Source of the DNA: Algoriphagus sp. | GTDB lineage: Bacteria > Bacteroidota > Bacteroidia > Cytophagales > Cyclobacteriaceae | NCBI GenBank assembly: GCA_030729785.1 | Contig: JANQWS010000053.1 | Coordinates: forward strand, 1 to 64,000 | Direction: 5' to 3' | DNA: 64,000 nucleotides | Shown: positions 9,175 to 17,901 of the stretch, piece by piece | Layout: each line of letters begins with the position of its first letter | Numbering within the stretch: the first letter of the stretch is position 1 | The notes under the pieces: model-generated | The model's database searches: none | Told to the model about the DNA's origin: nothing | The model's input: only the letters and a program-made list of their open reading frames with translations | Translations under genes and position numbers: made by a program

Positions 9175-10479
9175 ATGGAAACCATACATATTTTACAATT
9201 TGGTACAGGAAATTTTCTTCGTGGATTTATTGAACCTCTAATCGAGGAAGTAAATCAAAAAGGGAAATCACTACAGGTATACCTTGTCCAAAGTACACAA
9301 GGCAGTACATTGGAAGCGCTACGAAGCCAAAATTTTCAGTATTCCTTGCACCTGACCGGTATTGACCAAGGGGAGGTAATGGAACAATCCCAAAAAATAA
9401 CCTGCATCAAGGATGGACTTTCTTTACCCCAGGAGTATGACAAATTTCTTTCATTAGCCCTTCAGCCTGAATTGAAATGGGTCATTTCAAACGTCACGGA
9501 AGCTGGTATCGCTTGGCAAAATGAAGGCTCAAAAAACCAAAATGCAGTGTCCTTTGGAGGACGATTAACACAGTGGTTACATTGGAGATATACCAATGCT
9601 CCAAGTCTAATGACCACAATTCTTCCTTGTGAACTAGTCCCTAGCAACGGTAAATTTCTGGAAGAAATCATTCGAAAACATGCGCTTGCTTGGAACCTTG
9701 GTACTGAATTTTTGGCTTGGCTCACTACCCATTGCCGATTTTTCAACACTCTTGTAGATCGTATCGTGCCTGGATTTCCAAGTAATTTCAAAGAAATACA
9801 AACCCCAAACGCGGTGCAGGCAGAACCTTACCTCTTTTGGGGTATTGAAGGAACTCTCACAGATGCGGAAGAAATCCCCTTCGCTAACTGCAAAGGGGTG
9901 GTGGTGACCGAATCACTACTTCCTTATGCACAACGAAAAATCAGTATTTTGAATGGACTCCATACCTACCTCGCAGCAGTAGGAATGTTAAAAGGAATTC
10001 AAACTGTTCAGGAATATGTACAGGACTACAGTAGATTAATAGAAATAAATCAATTACTCGAGCAGGAGATTTTCCCCTACTTAAATCAACCCTTGGAATC
10101 TCTTCAAGAATACGGTTTTGAGATTATTGAACGATTCAAAAATCCGTTCCTAGCCCATGCCCTTTTGTCAATATCATTGCAATCAATTTCTAAATTTAGA
10201 AGTCGGCTGCTCCCTATTTGCCTACACTACAGCGAGAAAAACGGGGAATTACCACCAAAAATATCCAAGGGATTGGTCGCCTTACTGCTTTGTCATTTGC
10301 GCTTTTTTGATCAAATGAAGGATTCTGAAGAAACGAAAAAGTATTTTGAGAATCTCCGAAAAAGTACCGATTCTGAACTAAAGAAAATCATCTGCGCAGG
10401 AAAAGAATTGTATGACTTGATGGATGAGTCATCTTTGACTTCGGCGTACGACGAACTAATGAAGGAGCTATCTTCCTAA
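9175..10479 (+). CDS. uxaB: Tagaturonate reductase (mannitol dehydrogenase family)
   Basis: LQFGTGNFLRGFIEPLI N-terminus, KISILNGLHTYLAAVG motif; locus context. Confidence 0.9.
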   Translation: METIHILQFGTGNFLRGFIEPLIEEVNQKGKSLQVYLVQSTQGSTLEALRSQNFQYSLHLTGIDQGEVMEQSQKITCIKDGLSLPQEYDKFLSLALQPELKWVISNVTEAGIAWQNEGSKNQNAVSFGGRLTQWLHWRYTNAPSLMTTILPCELVPSNGKFLEEIIRKHALAWNLGTEFLAWLTTHCRFFNTLVDRIVPGFPSNFKEIQTPNAVQAEPYLFWGIEGTLTDAEEIPFANCKGVVVTESLLPYAQRKISILNGLHTYLAAVGMLKGIQTVQEYVQDYSRLIEINQLLEQEIFPYLNQPLESLQEYGFEIIERFKNPFLAHALLSISLQSISKFRSRLLPICLHYSEKNGELPPKISKGLVALLLCHLRFFDQMKDSEETKKYFENLRKSTDSELKKIICAGKELYDLMDESSLTSAYDELMKELSS

Positions 10480-11870
10480 TCAGCCACAAATCCCAAACCC
10501 GCTGCAAACCTTGCTTTCGCATAGGCGATGTAAAGTTTGGCTGATAAATCATTTAGAGTGAGCCGGGAATCAAAAGCAGCTACTTCTCGGGCATTAACCA
10601 AAAACAAGCTACTTTCTCCTATCTCAAAACGTCGCGTCTCTCCAGTAAGTAACGCTTCTAAACTTTTAACATTTTCTGCGAGCGTGCGCACCTGTTGATT
10701 CAATACCTTCCAAGAGTTGAGTTCAGTCTCTAACTTCGTTCTGAGCTGCTGCTCTTTCAAATTTCTACCTGTTTGCTTGATCTCAATCTTAGCTTTGGTA
10801 CTGCCCAAGTCTCCACGAGTTTTGCGCAATAATAAAGGTGTATAGACAGACACTCCCCATTTGTAATTATTTTCAAATAAGGGTGAAAGCTGAGCATCAG
10901 CAACAGTTTCAGTTAGGAAGTTATACTTAAGCTTGACTACTGGAAGTAATTCTTGCGTTTTTAAACGCTTTTCCACATTCAAACTTGCCAAATCAAAATC
11001 AGTGAGAAGCAAATCAGGATGTCTTCCTACTTGGGTTCGTAAGTCTTCCACCTCCGGAGTTACACTCAAAAATTGAGAAAGTGGTTGAGGAATTACGTCC
11101 TCATCCAAAAGCATAGGTGAACGTGAATCATCCCACAGAAAGGTATTGAGCACTTGCGTATTCTCAAAAAAGGTATTCTCCGCAAGTTGCAATCTATATT
11201 GGCGGTTGAGCAATTGGGATAGAGCTTCTACAGTATCAATGGCCGCCTGATCTCCAAGTTCATAGCTCCTCCTAACTCCTTCAAATCGGATTTTTGCTAG
11301 CTTGACTCCTTCTTCCAGCACCAATTTATTTTCATAGGCTGCAGCCCATTTCCAGTACGCACTTGTTGCCTCAAGATTCAATTCATTTCGAAATTTAAGG
11401 CGTTCTACCTCCGTCGCTTGCTCATAGAGTTGCGCTTTTTGAAGTGTAGCACGTCTATCGTCCAGGATCAATCCCTGACCTAGGTTAACAGCAGCTCCAG
11501 CGGAAAGCAATCCGTTACTAGGGACCGCACTCTCCGAATTGAGATACGCCCCGTTATTCTGTTCAAAAGTTCCCGTCAACTCTACACCCATCCAAGTGGG
11601 CACCAACACTCCTGCCTCACTTTTTTCAAAATAAGTAGACTGCTTAAATTCTTTTTTATCCAAGTTACCAAATAGCATGGGATCAAATCCACCTCGGGCT
11701 TTACGCACTTCCATTTGTCCAAGGCGAAGGTTGAGGTCCGCTTGAATAGCAATGGGATGGTACGCTTCTACCCATATCATGTACTCTTCAAAGCTCAATT
11801 CTTGCCTTTCTTGAGCCAAAAGTGAACCTGAAAAAACCACACCGAAAAGAACTAGTAATCCTGTTTTCAT
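10476..11870 (-). CDS. TolC family outer membrane protein
   Basis: Signal peptide, long helical TolC repeats (RFEGVRRSYELGDQAAIDTVEALSQL); directly downstream of HlyD gene. Confidence 0.88.
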   Translation of the reverse strand: MKTGLLVLFGVVFSGSLLAQERQELSFEEYMIWVEAYHPIAIQADLNLRLGQMEVRKARGGFDPMLFGNLDKKEFKQSTYFEKSEAGVLVPTWMGVELTGTFEQNNGAYLNSESAVPSNGLLSAGAAVNLGQGLILDDRRATLQKAQLYEQATEVERLKFRNELNLEATSAYWKWAAAYENKLVLEEGVKLAKIRFEGVRRSYELGDQAAIDTVEALSQLLNRQYRLQLAENTFFENTQVLNTFLWDDSRSPMLLDEDVIPQPLSQFLSVTPEVEDLRTQVGRHPDLLLTDFDLASLNVEKRLKTQELLPVVKLKYNFLTETVADAQLSPLFENNYKWGVSVYTPLLLRKTRGDLGSTKAKIEIKQTGRNLKEQQLRTKLETELNSWKVLNQQVRTLAENVKSLEALLTGETRRFEIGESSLFLVNAREVAAFDSRLTLNDLSAKLYIAYAKARFAAGLGFVAD

Positions 11871-13222
11871 TTTTTGGAGGATGCAGTTTTATCTTTTTCT
11901 TCTTGAGAATAATAATCTGCCGGGAAACCATTGAGTTGTCGCCAAAGCTCATACCAAACAGGTACATCATTGAATAAGGCAATTCCATCTGCACCAGAAC
12001 CCATACGCAGCAAATCAGGCCATCCCTCTTCTTCAGGGTCTTCGGTAACCAGCACACGGTACTGGTTGGTGGGTCCTGCAAATTGATCTATCGCAATAAC
12101 TACCCCCCCAAATGTTCCATTTGATAATTGTGGCCAGCCAGAGAAAACAATTGCTGGCCAGCCATCAAAGATAAATCGAACTTTATTTCCAGGCTTAATC
12201 AAGGGTAAATCCACCGGTTGAACAAACATTTCTACAGCCAATTCGGCATTTGCTGGCACTATATTGACAATCTCTGCCCCTTCTTTAACCGTCTCACCGA
12301 TACCCACTTGAATTGCTTTGGCAATAAATCCATTTTGAGGTGCTAAAATATAGCGGTATTCAGAGCGTTGAGCATAGTTGGAATATTGATTTTCAAGTTT
12401 GGCTACAGTAGCCTCTGCATCAAATTGAGAGGACATCGCTGTAAACATTTCTGACTTTGCTTTGGCAACCTTATCCTTGAATTCATTATCAATGGCACCT
12501 AAGTCTATTCTTGCAGTTATAAACTCATTTTTGCTACTCAGAAACTTGTTTTCTGTTCCAATTAGCTTGGCTTGAACTTCCTGAAATTTCAACCTTCTCC
12601 CTTCTAGGGATACCACTGATATCAACCCCTCTTTGAAAAGTTGCTCTGCTCTTTCCAGTTGATATTTACCAATATCAAAGTTAACCTTCGCTTGTACTAG
12701 TTCCATGCTATCCGACTGCACTTTCAAAGAGGCTATGGTCAAGTAATTTTGCGCCTGCTGGAGTTTAAGGATATTATTTTGTTCAAGAGCTTCAATTTGA
12801 TTTTCCAATGCCCCCACCTTATCTCCATACGATAGTGCAGCACGAGTTTTCACATCTACCTGCTGTTGCGTTCGTGGAAGAAGCAAGGAATCAAAGTATT
12901 CGTCCTTGATTTCTGAAATTCTTAAAATAGTATCTCCAGCGGCTACATAATCTCCTTCTGCGACGTACCACTTTTCAATCCGTCCTGCAATGATCGAATG
13001 AATGGTCTGCGGTCTTTGGTCAGGACGAAGCGCAGTCACAAATCCTTTGGAACGAATATTTTGGGTCCAGGGTAAAAATAAGAGGAGAAAAAATACGGCA
13101 ATTACCCAACGAAGAATTTTTAACCTTCGTTTACTTTCTTTTTTCGGCAGCGTGATTTCCAAGCTTTTGGCACCGCTGAAAGACGCTACATCTTTGATGG
13201 TGTTATTTGAAATATTCAACAT
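11867..13222 (-). CDS. HlyD-family membrane fusion protein
   Basis: Single N-terminal TM, biotinyl-lipoyl-like IAGRIEKWYVAEGDYVAAGDTILRI, coiled coil, PQNGFIAKAIQVGIGETVKEG. Confidence 0.92.
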   Translation of the reverse strand: MLNISNNTIKDVASFSGAKSLEITLPKKESKRRLKILRWVIAVFFLLLFLPWTQNIRSKGFVTALRPDQRPQTIHSIIAGRIEKWYVAEGDYVAAGDTILRISEIKDEYFDSLLLPRTQQQVDVKTRAALSYGDKVGALENQIEALEQNNILKLQQAQNYLTIASLKVQSDSMELVQAKVNFDIGKYQLERAEQLFKEGLISVVSLEGRRLKFQEVQAKLIGTENKFLSSKNEFITARIDLGAIDNEFKDKVAKAKSEMFTAMSSQFDAEATVAKLENQYSNYAQRSEYRYILAPQNGFIAKAIQVGIGETVKEGAEIVNIVPANAELAVEMFVQPVDLPLIKPGNKVRFIFDGWPAIVFSGWPQLSNGTFGGVVIAIDQFAGPTNQYRVLVTEDPEEEGWPDLLRMGSGADGIALFNDVPVWYELWRQLNGFPADYYSQEEKDKTASSKK

Positions 13223-13228
13223 GGCCTT

Positions 13229-14932
13229 TTATTTTTTGTAAGTAAGGTAATCGTCGTACTTTCCTTTGAAAACTAGTTTGCCTTGATCCATAAGAATGAT
13301 TTCATCGGCAAGCTGCTGTACGTTTTTTTCGTCCGAAACAAGCAGCAAAGTCCAAGGGCCTTTCATGACATAATCCATCACCTTTGCCTTAACGATTGAA
13401 TCTACATCATTAAAGATGTCCTCCATAATGAGGGCTTTGGGAGAACCTACTAATCCTCTTGCAAGAAGAATTTGGTGAGCAATGGTCTTCGATAGCCCTT
13501 TTCCTTCCGGCTGCAATTCGGTTTCCAAACCGAGTGGCAATTGGTAGACAAAATCTTTCAAGCCAACAAGGGCGATAATTTCTTCCAATTGTGATTTTAC
13601 ATAATCTCTTCCCATGCAGATATTTTCCAGTAGAGTCCCATGAAAAATTTGTTGGAGAGTTAAAAAATCCCCAACCATCCCTCGGAATTTTTCAAGATTA
13701 ATGTAATCCAAAGACAAGTCATTGACACATACTTTTCCCTCATACTGCTCGTAAAGACCAGAAAACAAAGCCATCATCGCACTTTTACCACTGCCACTTT
13801 TTCCAGTAACTACCACTTTTTGGCCAGGATTAATGGTAAGGGTTACATCCGATAGAATGGGAGATCGTGCATCTTGCGGTTGAAAAACCACTTTTTCCAT
13901 GCTAAATTTTAATCCTTCACTAGTAGGATCAACCACCTTTTCATGTGGCTCATGGTGTTCCAAATCAAGGTCCATCAGCGTGCCCAATTTATCCACTGAA
14001 ACCAAGGTATCGTACACCGTCTCTAAGGAAAGAATCAATTTTTCTACTGAATTGACCACCAATACAATAATCACCTCAGCAGCTACAAATTGACCAATCG
14101 AAATTTGATCGTTGATCAGAAGTAAACTACCTGCTAGGAGCAAACTGGTAACGATCAAAACTTTAAATCCGACCATCACCTTGTATTGGAAGATTAGCAC
14201 ATTAAAATGTTGGGACCTAAACTCAATGTATTTCTGGATTAGTTTATCTGCTCTTAAAATGGGAAGAGACGTATTTCCAACTAGTTTGAAGGAGTTTAAA
14301 GTCCTACCGACTTCCTCCAACCAAAAAGCAGTTTTGTATTTGTAGGAGGATTCTTTGATGGCTGTTTCCATTCCCTTTGGAGCACTGAAATAAAATATGA
14401 CTCCTAAAATTGCAAATAGGCCTAATCCAAACAAAATAAAGGTAGGATGGTAGAAAGAAAGCAAAAGAAGCCCAAAAACTACTTGAAGAAATGCTGCTGA
14501 AAAGTCGATTAAGATCTTGGAAAGCCCTTTTTGAAGGCTGACCGTATCGAAGAAACGATTGACCATTTCAGGAGCATATTTTCCGTGAAGGATTTCTGTC
14601 TTTATCCTCGGTAATCGATAGGCAATGGAAAGTCCAGATTTGGAGAAAATTCGCTGCTGAAATTTTTCCATGATTTGCAATTGTGAGATTTGAAGGAAGC
14701 CTCCAAAAATCACCCCTGCAGCCACAATAATGACTAGGATTATCCAAGAAGTAGTAATTCTACCCCCCAAAATAAAGTTCAGAATCGCTTGAATCCCCAA
14801 TGGGAGAGACAAGGTAATTAAGCCATTTAGGACTGCATAGAAATAAATGGCATATACCTGATTTTTCTCTTCCTTAAGAATGTTGAAAAATCGCTTAGTG
14901 GGCGTTAAACCGAATTCGGGCTGCATCATCAC
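13229..14932 (-). CDS. ABC transporter, fused TM and ATP-binding domains, degenerate NBD
   Basis: Six-TM-type region followed by an NBD with canonical Walker A GKSGSGKS but atypical other motifs (LSKTI in place of LSGGQ; ALIMED; LLLVSD). Confidence 0.93.
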   Translation of the reverse strand: MMMQPEFGLTPTKRFFNILKEEKNQVYAIYFYAVLNGLITLSLPLGIQAILNFILGGRITTSWIILVIIVAAGVIFGGFLQISQLQIMEKFQQRIFSKSGLSIAYRLPRIKTEILHGKYAPEMVNRFFDTVSLQKGLSKILIDFSAAFLQVVFGLLLLSFYHPTFILFGLGLFAILGVIFYFSAPKGMETAIKESSYKYKTAFWLEEVGRTLNSFKLVGNTSLPILRADKLIQKYIEFRSQHFNVLIFQYKVMVGFKVLIVTSLLLAGSLLLINDQISIGQFVAAEVIIVLVVNSVEKLILSLETVYDTLVSVDKLGTLMDLDLEHHEPHEKVVDPTSEGLKFSMEKVVFQPQDARSPILSDVTLTINPGQKVVVTGKSGSGKSAMMALFSGLYEQYEGKVCVNDLSLDYINLEKFRGMVGDFLTLQQIFHGTLLENICMGRDYVKSQLEEIIALVGLKDFVYQLPLGLETELQPEGKGLSKTIAHQILLARGLVGSPKALIMEDIFNDVDSIVKAKVMDYVMKGPWTLLLVSDEKNVQQLADEIILMDQGKLVFKGKYDDYLTYKK

Positions 14933-15684
14933 TGAATAGCTTTGGTCACGAGTTGATAAAAGAATTGAAAGCGGTTGGAACTATCCGGTCCAGCATCCAA
15001 CATTCCGGGCAAATGTTGAGAATTAAAATTTTGTAGTAGACTTGATTCAAGAATGGTAAATACCAAGGTTTTTGGAAAACAGTAGTTTGGATTAATTTCT
15101 GAAATGATAGAAGTCACTCTATCGCCAAACTTATACACTTGGGAGAAGATGCCAGATTCGTGTTCTAAATCAACCTCCTTGGTTAAAAACCCCTTAATAG
15201 ATTCATTAATGACTAAATTCTGTAAAATTTTAGGGTCCAAATACTCATTTTCAGTATAAATAGGACCTTCTACTAGCAGTTTAATAGCAAGTGTCAATCG
15301 ATCCTGAGGATTCGTTTGATTTGCTGTTCCAAATACCAGATTGTGTTCTAACCAAGCCCAATACCAAGCACTCAGGTACAAAAGCAACTTGTGTTTATTT
15401 TCAAAATATCGATAAATGGCAGCTTCTGTGCTCCCAATTTGTGCGCCTAATTTTTTGAATGTGAAATGCTCCATTCCCAACTCTTGAATTAAGCGCGCTC
15501 CTTCCTGAACTATCAAAATCCCTAGTTCTGAGCTAAAAGGATCCTTAAGAAACAAGCTACTATTGACCTCAACTCTAATCTTCTTAACTATTGAATCCAT
15601 GGTTATTTGTCGAATCTGAAGAGATAACGAAAGATAAGAAGCAAAAGTTTGCTTATCAATCATTTTTGTTAGTATTAATAACAA
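14929..15684 (-). CDS. TetR family transcriptional regulator
   Basis: HTH-like FTFKKLGAQIGSTEAAIYRYFENKHKLLLYL; start codon uncertain (MDSIVKK at 15600 is an alternative). Confidence 0.85.
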   Translation of the reverse strand: MLLILTKMIDKQTFASYLSLSLQIRQITMDSIVKKIRVEVNSSLFLKDPFSSELGILIVQEGARLIQELGMEHFTFKKLGAQIGSTEAAIYRYFENKHKLLLYLSAWYWAWLEHNLVFGTANQTNPQDRLTLAIKLLVEGPIYTENEYLDPKILQNLVINESIKGFLTKEVDLEHESGIFSQVYKFGDRVTSIISEINPNYCFPKTLVFTILESSLLQNFNSQHLPGMLDAGPDSSNRFQFFYQLVTKAIQ

Positions 15685-15746
15685 AAAGTTTATGAGTCTA
15701 TCCTACTATCGAATTATTAAAACAAAAAAATCTATCCATGAAATTT

Positions 15747-16136
15747 TTAAAACTTGGAATTTTTCTGGACCCAGAAAGCCCAGTACAAAAGTAGCGGATG
15801 AATCATCAGTAGACGAGTCCAACCTAGCCATTCGGAGACACACAATCCCCCTTCAATACATGAACCTAATTGAATAAAGTAAATGTGGGATGGAATAAAG
15901 CAGATCAAAAGCATAAAAATACCCCAAGCAGCCTTCTTCCGGGTAGGAAAGTACCCTACTCCCACCCCCAATAAAATCTCTAATACACCGGATATCAAAT
16001 TGATTAACTCTGGTTTAGGGAAAAATGGAGGGATAAGTGGTAGGTAAAATTCTGGAGAAAAAAAGTGATTAAGCCCTGCAAAAAAGTAAAATAAGGCCAG
16101 TGAATAAGTAAATGCTCTTTGGAAATTTCTTTTCAT
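15747..16136 (-). CDS. DoxX-like small membrane protein
   Basis: Four TM segments; FFAGLNHFFSPEFYLPLIPPF and GVLEILLGVGVGYFP. Confidence 0.75.
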   Translation of the reverse strand: MKRNFQRAFTYSLALFYFFAGLNHFFSPEFYLPLIPPFFPKPELINLISGVLEILLGVGVGYFPTRKKAAWGIFMLLICFIPSHIYFIQLGSCIEGGLCVSEWLGWTRLLMIHPLLLYWAFWVQKNSKF

Positions 16137-16197
16137 CCTATCTAGTTTGTACTTGAAAAGATACAGAAAAGAAAGGAAGCTCCCTCTTAATAGGAGT

Positions 16198-16575
16198 TCA
16201 AAAGCCCCTGTACTTTAATTTTCCTACTCCATATTGGTAAAGCGTCTTGGAATAACGAAGCATAGCTGGAAGCAATACTACCGTAAGTCCTGCTACTGTA
16301 CTGAGGTACATCCATAACTCAGGCTCATTCACAAGTACATTTATCGCTACCAATGAAGTAATCATAAGTGCCACTGAAAAAGCATAACTGATGTACATCG
16401 CCCCATCGTAAAATCCTGGCTCAGGAACCAAATTAGCGTCACAAACTGCACATCGTGAATGAATCACCGCTAATTTCCTATAACTAAAAGGAGAAACGGG
16501 GAACATATTCCCTTCTCGACATTTGGGACATTTAGCCTGAGTAATGGCTGATACTAAACTTTTCGGCATAATCAA
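16198..16575 (-). CDS. DUF983 family membrane protein
   Basis: Zinc-ribbon-like CPKCREGNMFP...CAVCDANLVPEPGFYDGAMYISYAF motif. Confidence 0.88.
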   Translation of the reverse strand: MIMPKSLVSAITQAKCPKCREGNMFPVSPFSYRKLAVIHSRCAVCDANLVPEPGFYDGAMYISYAFSVALMITSLVAINVLVNEPELWMYLSTVAGLTVVLLPAMLRYSKTLYQYGVGKLKYRGF

Positions 16576-16667
16576 TCAACTAAATGACAAAAGTAATTTG
16601 AGTAAATTCATTTATCAGTGATTTTGGTTACCGATTAACCAACCTCCACTTGAGCTTAAAATAATCT

Positions 16668-16830
16668 GATTATCCGCTATGTCACCAATAACCAAAGAAA
16701 AAAAAGGTTTGAAGTTCATTTGTATGAGCTGTGGACTGAGGACTATCGTCTGCCTGTGGGCCGTGGCCTATCGATGATTATCCGCAGTAATTCAAACAAT
16801 TTTTTACCTATTGTAAGTTTGCGGCTAATC
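16668..16830 (+). repeat. Dispersed intergenic repeat, copy A
   Basis: Shares blocks with 53734..53890: gattatccRc..., aggtttgaagttYatt, atgagctgtgg, ctgcctgtgggccgtKgcctatcgaYgattatccgca; ends in inverted arm ttgcggctaatc. Confidence 0.85.
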
Positions 16831-16843
16831 AGAAAAACTAATT

Positions 16844-17047
16844 TTATCGCAATTCCTCCAAGTCGTAATCTTTTCCTTTTCCCCACTGTAGCAATTCATA
16901 CAAGGTGTAGTACTCCAAGGTATCCAAATCTTTGACAAAAAAATCTTCTCCAGACAGCCTGGCCATCACTTCAATTTTCCGTACTTCTCCCTGGTTGACC
17001 AATCGGTAAATTCTCCCTACTCGAAGATTATCTAAGGCGAGTGGCAT
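16844..17047 (-). CDS. Small conserved hypothetical protein
   Basis: 67 aa ORF whose start overlaps the stop of the upstream gene by one base (suggesting translational coupling). Confidence 0.65.
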   Translation of the reverse strand: MPLALDNLRVGRIYRLVNQGEVRKIEVMARLSGEDFFVKDLDTLEYYTLYELLQWGKGKDYDLEELR

Positions 17048-17571
17048 CAGGATCTAGATTTGATTAACGCACCTATAGCTTCAAAGGAAATTTCCCTTTT
17101 TGGAGTTTGGATTGCAGCAACTTCTTCTTTCGTTTTTCCTTGATCCTCGGCATAGTGGCGCAAGGTCGCAACATCAGTTTCTGTTAGGGTAGCCACTCCC
17201 TCAATGGTAATTGGAAATCCCTGAGAATTGGTCGGTATAAAAAATCCATACTCCTTAAACGTAACTCGCATACTTGACCCATTGGGTAACTCCATGGAAA
17301 ACCAGCAGCCTTTGCTAGTACACACTTCCTTGATTTTTCCTGAAACCTTACCTGTAAAGGAACCTGAAGCTTCTACCGCATCAACCAATGACACCAGAGG
17401 AAGTATATTTTTTTCTTCTACTAAGTCCCCATAATTTCCCTCTACCACCGTGGCCTCTCCTATTTGCTCGTAGGTGATCACTAGCCTAGTTTCTTCAACT
17501 TTTTTACATCCCAAAAGAGTAAAAATCAAAACGAAGTATCCGAAAAGCAATTTTTTATTCATTAGTCCCAC
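17047..17571 (-). CDS. DUF4920-type lipoprotein
   Basis: Lipobox LLGC; GKVSGKIKEVCTSKGCWFSMELPNGSSMRVTFKEYGFFIP is typical of DUF4920. Confidence 0.82.
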   Translation of the reverse strand: MGLMNKKLLFGYFVLIFTLLGCKKVEETRLVITYEQIGEATVVEGNYGDLVEEKNILPLVSLVDAVEASGSFTGKVSGKIKEVCTSKGCWFSMELPNGSSMRVTFKEYGFFIPTNSQGFPITIEGVATLTETDVATLRHYAEDQGKTKEEVAAIQTPKREISFEAIGALIKSRS

Positions 17572-17901
17572 GTGTTAGTTCTTTTAAAACTAGGAATGCT
17601 CAAATAGTGAAAAAAATAACCCTTTATTTAAACAGCCTACCAAAAGTAAAGGAAAACTCCTTGCCACAAAAGCTTAGTTGAAGAAGTCTTGTGCATTATT
17701 CTGTCCACTTCTATGTGCACCTACTTTATCTTTTTGAATAAATTCAGTTCCTTATACATACGCAACTTCTGGATAGAAGGATCAAATGGACTATCTTTTA
17801 CAGCTTTACAAAAACAAAAAAGATTTGTAACAAATTCGGGAATAAATGGCCAATTTTTTTGACAATCTATTAATTTTACTGGATAAACTTTTAGCAATTC
17901 C

